From the NCBI GenBank assembly GCA_050945155.1, contig JBMNSK010000027.1, forward strand, positions 1 to 18,446: a stretch of DNA of 18,446 nucleotides. The letters are read 5' to 3'. Each line of letters opens with the position of its first letter. Positions within the stretch are counted from its first letter, which is position 1. The notes beneath the pieces are model-generated. The model ran no database searches. It worked only from the letters and a program-made list of their open reading frames with translations, and was not told the origin of the DNA. Position numbers and translations under genes: made by a program. This DNA comes from JBMNSK01 sp050945155. Its GTDB lineage: Bacteria > Actinomycetota > Coriobacteriia > Coriobacteriales > Eggerthellaceae. This document shows positions 14,322-18,446 of the stretch, one piece after another.

Positions 14322-15854
14322 TTATTTTGCGATGCCTACAGCGCGGCTTTCGCGGATAACAACTACCTTCACCTGGCCCGGATACTGCATTTCATTTTCG
14401 ATGCGCTTTGCAATGTCATGTGCGAGTACCTCAGTAGTATCCTCATCAACCTCGCCCGGTTCGACCATGACGCGAACCTCACGACCTGCTTGAATTGCAT
14501 AGGTCCGCTCAACACCCTTATAGGAGTTTGCAATCTCTTCCAATTGCTCAAGGCGCTTGATATAGGAGTCGAGCGTCTCCTTGCGAGCACCCGGACGGGC
14601 AGCAGAAACAGCATCAGCGGCCTGTACCAAGACGTCTAAGACGCTATTTGGTTCAATGTCGTTGTGGTGCGCCTCAATTGCGTGAACGATGTCTGCACGG
14701 ACGCCATAGCGGCGGCAGAGGTTGGCACCAATTACCGCGTGGCTTCCTTCAACTTCATGGTCGATTGCTTTGCCGATGTCGTGCAACAAACCAGCACGGC
14801 GTGCAGGAGCCGGATCCAAACCAAGCTCAGAAGCCATAACGCCGCTTAAGTAAGCAACTTCTAGAGAATGGTTGAGAACGTTTTGACCGTAGGAAGTACG
14901 ATAGCGCAACCTACCAAGCGTTTTAATAATCTCAGGATGGAGATCATGAATGCCGGTGTCAAAGGCTGCTTGCTCGCCAGCCTCTTGAACACGTTGGTTC
15001 ACGAGCTTCTGAGCTTTCTCATACGTTTCTTCGATACGAGCGGGCTGAATACGACCATCAGCAATAAGGTTTTCCATGGTCACGCGACCAACTTCACGCC
15101 TTACCGGGTCGAAGCAAGAAATGGTCACGCATTCTGGCGTATCATCGATAATGAGGTTTGTACCCGTGAGCTGTTCAAAGGCACGAATATTTCTACCTTC
15201 CCTGCCAATTATCCTGCCCTTCAAGTCATCTGAAGGGATGGTTATGGTAGATACCGTTGACTCTGCCGAATGGTCAGCAGCAACGCGCTGAATTGCAAGA
15301 GAAAGAATAGAGCGTGCACGTTTGTCTGCTTCAGCCTTCGTTTTTGCTTCAATATCTCGAATGATGGTTGCCGACTCATGCGTTACATCGTCGCGTAAAA
15401 CTTCAAGAAGTTCTTCTTTAGCTTCTTCAGCCGAGAGCCCTGCGATTTTTTGCAGCCTATTACTTACCTCTTCTTCAGCTTCTTCAAGGTCATGCTTACG
15501 ACGATTTAATTGACCTTCAAATGAAGAGAGTTGGTGTTCACGATGTTCCGCGGACTCAATACGTCTGTCGAGTGTCTCTTCACGTTGCGAAAGACGGTTT
15601 TCAGCCACACGAATTTCGTGCATCCGTTCTTTTTTCTCTTCTTCAGCTTTTTGTTTCAGGCGCAAAGTTTCATCCTTGGCCTCAAGTATTGCTTCCTTTT
15701 TTAAAGTATCAGCTTTCCTCTGGGCGTCATCTAACAAGTTTTTAGCTTCTTGAGCAGCACGTTTATTAGAAGCGCTGGTGAGGAATCGTGATGCGAGAAC
15801 GCCTGCAACGATACCGACTACGATACCGACAACAAGCCAGATAATCTCTAGCAT
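14322..15854 (-). CDS. rny: Ribonuclease Y
   Basis: A 510-residue endoribonuclease that starts mRNA decay at the membrane. It has one N-terminal transmembrane helix (about 4-25, IIWLVVGIVVGIVAGVLASRF), a long charged coiled coil (about 30-195), a KH RNA-binding domain around residue 213 (GRIIGREGRNIRAFEQLTG), and an HD phosphohydrolase domain with LLHDIGK around residue 357. The length agrees with the family (about 520). The start is the ATG at 15854, preceded by AGGGGAAGGG. A longer frame from 15914 runs through a terminator hairpin and is rejected. The GHKL ATPase gene follows after 2 nt. The intrinsic terminator 26 nt upstream of the start suggests control by read-through. Confidence 0.97.
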   Translation of the reverse strand: MLEIIWLVVGIVVGIVAGVLASRFLTSASNKRAAQEAKNLLDDAQRKADTLKKEAILEAKDETLRLKQKAEEEKKERMHEIRVAENRLSQREETLDRRIESAEHREHQLSSFEGQLNRRKHDLEEAEEEVSNRLQKIAGLSAEEAKEELLEVLRDDVTHESATIIRDIEAKTKAEADKRARSILSLAIQRVAADHSAESTVSTITIPSDDLKGRIIGREGRNIRAFEQLTGTNLIIDDTPECVTISCFDPVRREVGRVTMENLIADGRIQPARIEETYEKAQKLVNQRVQEAGEQAAFDTGIHDLHPEIIKTLGRLRYRTSYGQNVLNHSLEVAYLSGVMASELGLDPAPARRAGLLHDIGKAIDHEVEGSHAVIGANLCRRYGVRADIVHAIEAHHNDIEPNSVLDVLVQAADAVSAARPGARKETLDSYIKRLEQLEEIANSYKGVERTYAIQAGREVRVMVEPGEVDEDTTEVLAHDIAKRIENEMQYPGQVKVVVIRESRAVGIAK

Positions 15855-15880
15855 CCCTTCCCCTTCCTTCGTCAGTTCAC

Positions 15881-15908
15881 AAAAAATGCCCGGCATAAAC
15901 CCAGGCAT
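15881..15908 (-). terminator. Intrinsic terminator or attenuator directly upstream of rny
   Basis: On the minus strand ATGCCTGG (15908-15901) pairs with CCGGGCAT (15893-15886), an 8-bp stem with one T-G pair and a 7-nt loop. A run of Ts follows (15886-15881). It ends 26 nt before the rny ATG, leaving no room for a promoter plus leader in between. Confidence 0.75.
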
Positions 15909-16033
15909 AAGCAAATCGCGCTAATTATCCTATTTAATTGTTTATAGGAACGTCTCTAAAGACGCGAATTACTTAACCTCGCTCTATGATACCTATACTT
16001 TTCTCCATAATCTAAGCAAAGAGGAAAATTTCT

Positions 16034-16120
16034 ATGATTTTAGAAGAGAAAAGTGCTAAAAGACCAAACCAACGGCCTATTTTTTGTGATGAGGCACTGA
16101 GATTTAGTGCTGAAATTTAG
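16034..16120 (+). CDS. Possible 28-codon small open reading frame
   Basis: ATG at 16034, preceded by GAGGA starting at 16021 (8 nt gap), reads 28 codons to TAG at 16118-16120. The product would be polar and charged (starts MILEEKSAKRPNQ). It is the only + strand frame between two minus-strand genes and has no clear promoter. No homologue is recognised; it may be chance. Confidence 0.15.
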   Translation: MILEEKSAKRPNQRPIFCDEALRFSAEI

Positions 16121-16175
16121 ACGTCATGCCTTTGGCCGCATCCTGAATGTGAAGGACGCAGTAAAGACTATGGCT

Positions 16176-16841
16176 TTAGTCGTTTCCCGAGCGTGACATT
16201 TCTTCTGCCCAAGCGCGAGCTGCATCGGCTGCAGTGTTCGCGTCATATCCATGCTGAATAAGTTTTCTATATCCGCCTTCGCGCATACGTTTAGACCGTG
16301 AAGGGTGAGCACGGAGATAATCGAGGGCACGAGAGAACTCGGAAGCATCGGGTTTGCAAGCGATATATGCGTCCTCAATATCTTCGAGTGGTACTTTCAG
16401 TTCCTCGAGTTTTCTTTCAATGCCGCGAGTTCCTTCGCCGATACTCAAGCGACTGCGCATGAAGGTTTCAGCAAACCGATGATCATCAACAAGCCCCCAC
16501 CGGATACTATCTTCGAGAGCATCTTCCACAACGACTTCCGAAAAACCCTGTCGATAGAGTTTCTTTCGGATTTCCTCAGAGGCATGTTCCCGCATAGAAC
16601 AATAGCGAAGGACCTTCTTTATCGCAGTATTCTTATCAAGTGGAGTTTTCTCTTCCTCTTCGCTATTGCCTTGAGCAAACCTTGTTTTGGTTTCAGCTTC
16701 TTTCCTTTTCTCTTGGATTTCCTGAACCCGGTCCGCCCTATCCGCAAACTCCCCTTGCATATCGAGAAAAGTCTCACTCCGATTTTCAATCGCAGCTATT
16801 TTCCGACGTAGATCGTCCGTGAGATCTTTTTGGCTTTTCAT
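16176..16841 (-). CDS. recX: Regulatory protein RecX
   Basis: A 221-residue RecX, the inhibitor and modulator of RecA filaments. The conserved three-helix repeats run from about residue 72 to the end (AIKKVLRYCSMREHASEEIRKKLYRQGFSE, then SIRWGLVDDHRFAETFMRSRL and RGIERKLEELKV). The first 70 residues form a highly charged, probably coiled-coil extension (EIQEKRKEAETK, SEEEEK) that shorter RecX proteins lack. The start is 5 bp after the recA stop, with no strong ribosome site of its own, so it is co-transcribed and probably translated by coupling with recA. It thus comes under the recA SOS promoter. Confidence 0.92.
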   Translation of the reverse strand: MKSQKDLTDDLRRKIAAIENRSETFLDMQGEFADRADRVQEIQEKRKEAETKTRFAQGNSEEEEKTPLDKNTAIKKVLRYCSMREHASEEIRKKLYRQGFSEVVVEDALEDSIRWGLVDDHRFAETFMRSRLSIGEGTRGIERKLEELKVPLEDIEDAYIACKPDASEFSRALDYLRAHPSRSKRMREGGYRKLIQHGYDANTAADAARAWAEEMSRSGND

Positions 16842-16846
16842 TATTT

Positions 16847-17896
16847 CTACTTAGCAGGTTTTTCTGCTGGCTTTGTGGCCGGCTCACTATTCTCAGGGTT
16901 GATAACAGGAATGTTATAGAAGTCCCGAACCTTGTTTTCTATCTCATCGCGCAAGTCGGGGTTTTCTTTAAGAGCCAACTTCGCAGCTTCACGGCCTTGA
17001 CCAAGGCGTTCTTCGTTATAGGCAAACCAGGCACCGCTCTTTTTCACCACACCTGCTTCGACCGCCATGTCAAGAATGCAACCCTCACGTGAGATACCCT
17101 CGCCATACATCAGGTCGAACTCAGCTTGCCTAAAAGGAGGAGCAACCTTATTCTTTACTACTTTCGCACGAACGCGGTTGCCAATAACCTCTCCGTCCTT
17201 CTTTAGGGATTCAACACGACGAATGTCAATACGAACACTCGAGAAAAACTTCAAAGCCCTTCCGCCGGTGGTTGTTTCCGGGTTGCCGAACATGACACCA
17301 ATTTTTTCGCGCAGCTGATTGATAAAGATGCAGGTAGTGTTTGACTTGGACAATGAACCAGCAAGTTTGCGTAAAGCCTGAGACATTAGACGAGCCTGCA
17401 GACCAACGGTGGTATCGCCAATTTCACCCTCAATTTCGGCACGAGGAACCAAGGCGGCCACTGAGTCGATGACGATACAGTCAATGGCACCAGAGCGCAC
17501 GAGCATATCGCATATTTCCAGAGCTTGTTCGCCGGTGTCCGGTTGAGAAATTAAAACTTCGTCGATATCGACGCCTATGCGTGCAGCATAAACAGGATCA
17601 AGTGCGTGTTCTGCATCAATGAAAGCAACTACTCCGCCAAGCGCCTGTGCCTCAGCCAAAATCTGAAGAGCAAGCGTGGTCTTACCACTTGATTCGGGGC
17701 CATAGACTTCAACGATACGACCACGCGGTACGCCTCCGATGCCGAGCGCAGCATCAAGTGATAACGCACCTGTAGGAATGACACCGATACTAAAATCTTG
17801 GTCGCCATCGCCAAGTTTCATGATGGAGCCTTTACCAAACTTACTTTCGATTTGGTCGGTAGTAAGTTTAAGCATCTTATCTTTGTCTTGGTTCAT
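16847..17896 (-). CDS. recA: Recombinase RecA
   Basis: A 349-residue DNA-dependent ATPase for homologous recombination and the LexA co-protease. The Walker A GPESSGKT is at 66-73, the central core continues with VAFIDAEHALDP and VIDSVAALVPRAEIEGE, and the DNA-binding L2 region GGRALKFFSSVRIDIR is intact. The C-terminus is short and Lys/Pro/Ala-rich. There is no intein. The ATG at 17896 follows GAAGGA by a few nt. An ATG at 17947 lies upstream of the predicted -10, so it cannot be in the mRNA. recX follows after 5 bp. Confidence 0.98.
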   Translation of the reverse strand: MNQDKDKMLKLTTDQIESKFGKGSIMKLGDGDQDFSIGVIPTGALSLDAALGIGGVPRGRIVEVYGPESSGKTTLALQILAEAQALGGVVAFIDAEHALDPVYAARIGVDIDEVLISQPDTGEQALEICDMLVRSGAIDCIVIDSVAALVPRAEIEGEIGDTTVGLQARLMSQALRKLAGSLSKSNTTCIFINQLREKIGVMFGNPETTTGGRALKFFSSVRIDIRRVESLKKDGEVIGNRVRAKVVKNKVAPPFRQAEFDLMYGEGISREGCILDMAVEAGVVKKSGAWFAYNEERLGQGREAAKLALKENPDLRDEIENKVRDFYNIPVINPENSEPATKPAEKPAK

Positions 17897-17933
17897 AGTT
17901 CCTTCTCTTTCTGTATATGCTGCGAATGAGTTA

Positions 17934-17961
17934 ATAATAGCGTACATCTGTTCTGTGTCAA
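17934..17961 (-). promoter_or_regulatory. recA SOS promoter
   Basis: On the minus strand: -35 TTGACA (17961-17956), 16-bp spacer, -10 TATTAT (17939-17934), predicted start near 17927, leader about 30 nt. The spacer holds a LexA box. Confidence 0.85.
17942..17953. promoter_or_regulatory. LexA box of recA
   Basis: On the minus strand GAACAGATGTAC, i.e. GAAC-N4-GTTC with one changed base in the distal half. It lies 2 bp after the -35, the same place as the boxes at lexA and the 118-residue gene. Confidence 0.75.
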
Positions 17962-18056
17962 GTAATGAATGGCAGAATCAAAGCTAGCTATACAATTTCA
18001 GAATACTTGCTCTATTTCCACTGCAATGAACCGTCATATTTCAAGAAAAAGTAGGC

Positions 18057-18080
18057 AAAAAAACGGCAGAAATATCACCG
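18057..18080 (-). terminator. Possible weak intrinsic terminator after cinA
   Basis: On the minus strand CGGT pairs with GCCG (9-nt loop), followed by seven Ts (18063-18057), 30 bp after the cinA stop. The T-run is good but the stem is short. Confidence 0.4.
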
Positions 18081-18110
18081 AAATTCGCTCAAGCAGGCAA
18101 GATAAATCGC

Positions 18111-18446
18111 TTAGCTCTGCATAAGCGCTATACCCTCAAGTAAAGCATTGAGTGCAGCTTCGCAGGTTTGACGCCGCACTTCTTCACGGTTTCCATCAAA
18201 CAAGAAATTCTTAGTCTTAGTCGTAGATGGCGTTGAAAGTCCAAGCCAAACCGTGCCAACCGGTTTTCCCGGCTCTGCACCCGTGGGTCCAGCAATACCC
18301 GTAACCGAGACCGCAATACCAACATTGAGCGCCTTACGTGCCCCGAGAGCCATCTCAGAAGCGGTTTCGGATGACACCGCCCCTTGCGTATCGAGTGTTG
18401 TTTGCTCCACCGACAAGAGGTGAGCTTTTATTTCGTTGGTATAGCT
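18111..18446 (-). CDS. cinA: CinA-family protein, C-terminal amidase domain (partial)
   Basis: The gene runs off the right end of the window; the last 111 codons are visible and the frame is open to base 18446. The sequence fits the CinA/PncC C-terminal domain: SYTNEIKAHLLSVEQTTLDTQGAVSSETA, then SVTGIAGPTGAEPGKPVGTVWLGLS, and the closing NREEVRRQTCEAALNALLEGI. The domain deamidates nicotinamide mononucleotide in pyridine nucleotide salvage. Whether a full-length CinA (with the N-terminal MoaB-like domain) or a stand-alone PncC is encoded cannot be seen. cinA before recA is a common order. A 214-bp gap with the recA promoter separates them. Confidence 0.9.
   Translation of the reverse strand, partial: SYTNEIKAHLLSVEQTTLDTQGAVSSETASEMALGARKALNVGIAVSVTGIAGPTGAEPGKPVGTVWLGLSTPSTTKTKNFLFDGNREEVRRQTCEAALNALLEGIALMQS

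Larger units (their letters stand above)
15855..16175 (-). other. 321-bp rny leader / recX-rny intergenic region
   Basis: No gene of recognised family lies here. Next to rny is the terminator-like hairpin 15881-15908. Further upstream are small hairpins: CGTCT/AGACG at 15951-15964; GCACT/AGTGC around 16094-16110; GCATCC/GGACGC-type around 16139-16158; and GACTA/TAGTC just after recX. I find no convincing -35/-10 pair; TTGCTT with TATAGG about 150 bp upstream of rny is the best weak candidate. A 28-codon open frame with a ribosome site lies on the + strand (16034-16120). Confidence 0.5.

Noticed and set aside
15855..15914. Extended rny start at 15914
   Set aside because: The added residues are encoded by the terminator hairpin; the ATG at 15854 has a strong ribosome site and begins the usual membrane helix.
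16124..16378. An 84-codon - strand frame overlapping the recX end
   Set aside because: It is another frame of recX with no features of its own.
16305..16811. A 168-codon + strand open frame
   Set aside because: Antisense to recX; the Phe/Ser/Leu-rich product mirrors the Glu/Lys/Arg-rich coding strand.
17897..17947. Extended recA start at 17947
   Set aside because: The codon is upstream of the predicted -10 element, so it would not be transcribed from that promoter.
1..18446. CRISPR arrays, insertion sequences, att sites and phage genes
   Set aside because: No spaced direct repeats, transposase motifs or integrase motifs were seen on either strand.

Overview
The window carries housekeeping genes at moderate GC. 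The gene content and order point to a Gram-positive actinobacterium, most likely class Coriobacteriia (Atopobium/Olsenella-like). I base this on protein motifs and gene order, not on a database match. The order cinA-recA-recX ... miaB-miaA-hflX-lexA-(small SOS membrane protein)-nrdR follows the actinobacterial plan. The insertion of rny and a SpoVS protein between recX and miaB is the order seen in Bacillus. I see no insertion sequence, phage gene, CRISPR array, tRNA or rRNA.

Left part (1-4553, + strand): the C-terminal end of a D-Ala-D-Ala carboxypeptidase, a small zinc-ribbon/FHA protein, then a tightly overlapped iorA-iorB-gluQRS operon (indolepyruvate:ferredoxin oxidoreductase and glutamyl-Q tRNA(Asp) synthetase). 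gluQRS meets a convergent menA-type prenyltransferase, and the two stop codons share one CTAG. A YbgC/FadM-type hotdog thioesterase is divergent from menA. Next come a 250-bp convergent intergenic region rich in inverted repeats, a small two-helix membrane protein, and dut with nrdR (4-bp overlap).

Centre (7982-9091): a 118-residue tail-anchored membrane protein of unknown family is divergent from lexA. Between them lie two near-consensus promoters that share one -10 region. They are covered by two perfect LexA boxes (GAAC-N4-GTTC) and a degenerate third, all spaced exactly 28 bp. The small protein occupies the position of mycobacterial ChiZ (Rv2719c) between lexA and nrdR, but has no LysM domain. 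It is the best candidate here for an undescribed function, namely an SOS checkpoint.

Right part (9088-18446, - strand): hflX, miaA, miaB, spoVS, a stand-alone GHKL ATPase, rny, recX, recA and the end of cinA. recA has its own SOS promoter with a LexA box in the spacer, built like the one for the 118-residue protein. rny is preceded by a textbook intrinsic terminator only 26 nt from its start codon, which suggests attenuation. The block joins DNA repair (recA, recX, lexA), nucleotide supply (nrdR, dut), RNA decay (rny) and tRNA A37 modification (miaA, miaB). Several start codons were moved inward from the longest open frame on the basis of Shine-Dalgarno placement.
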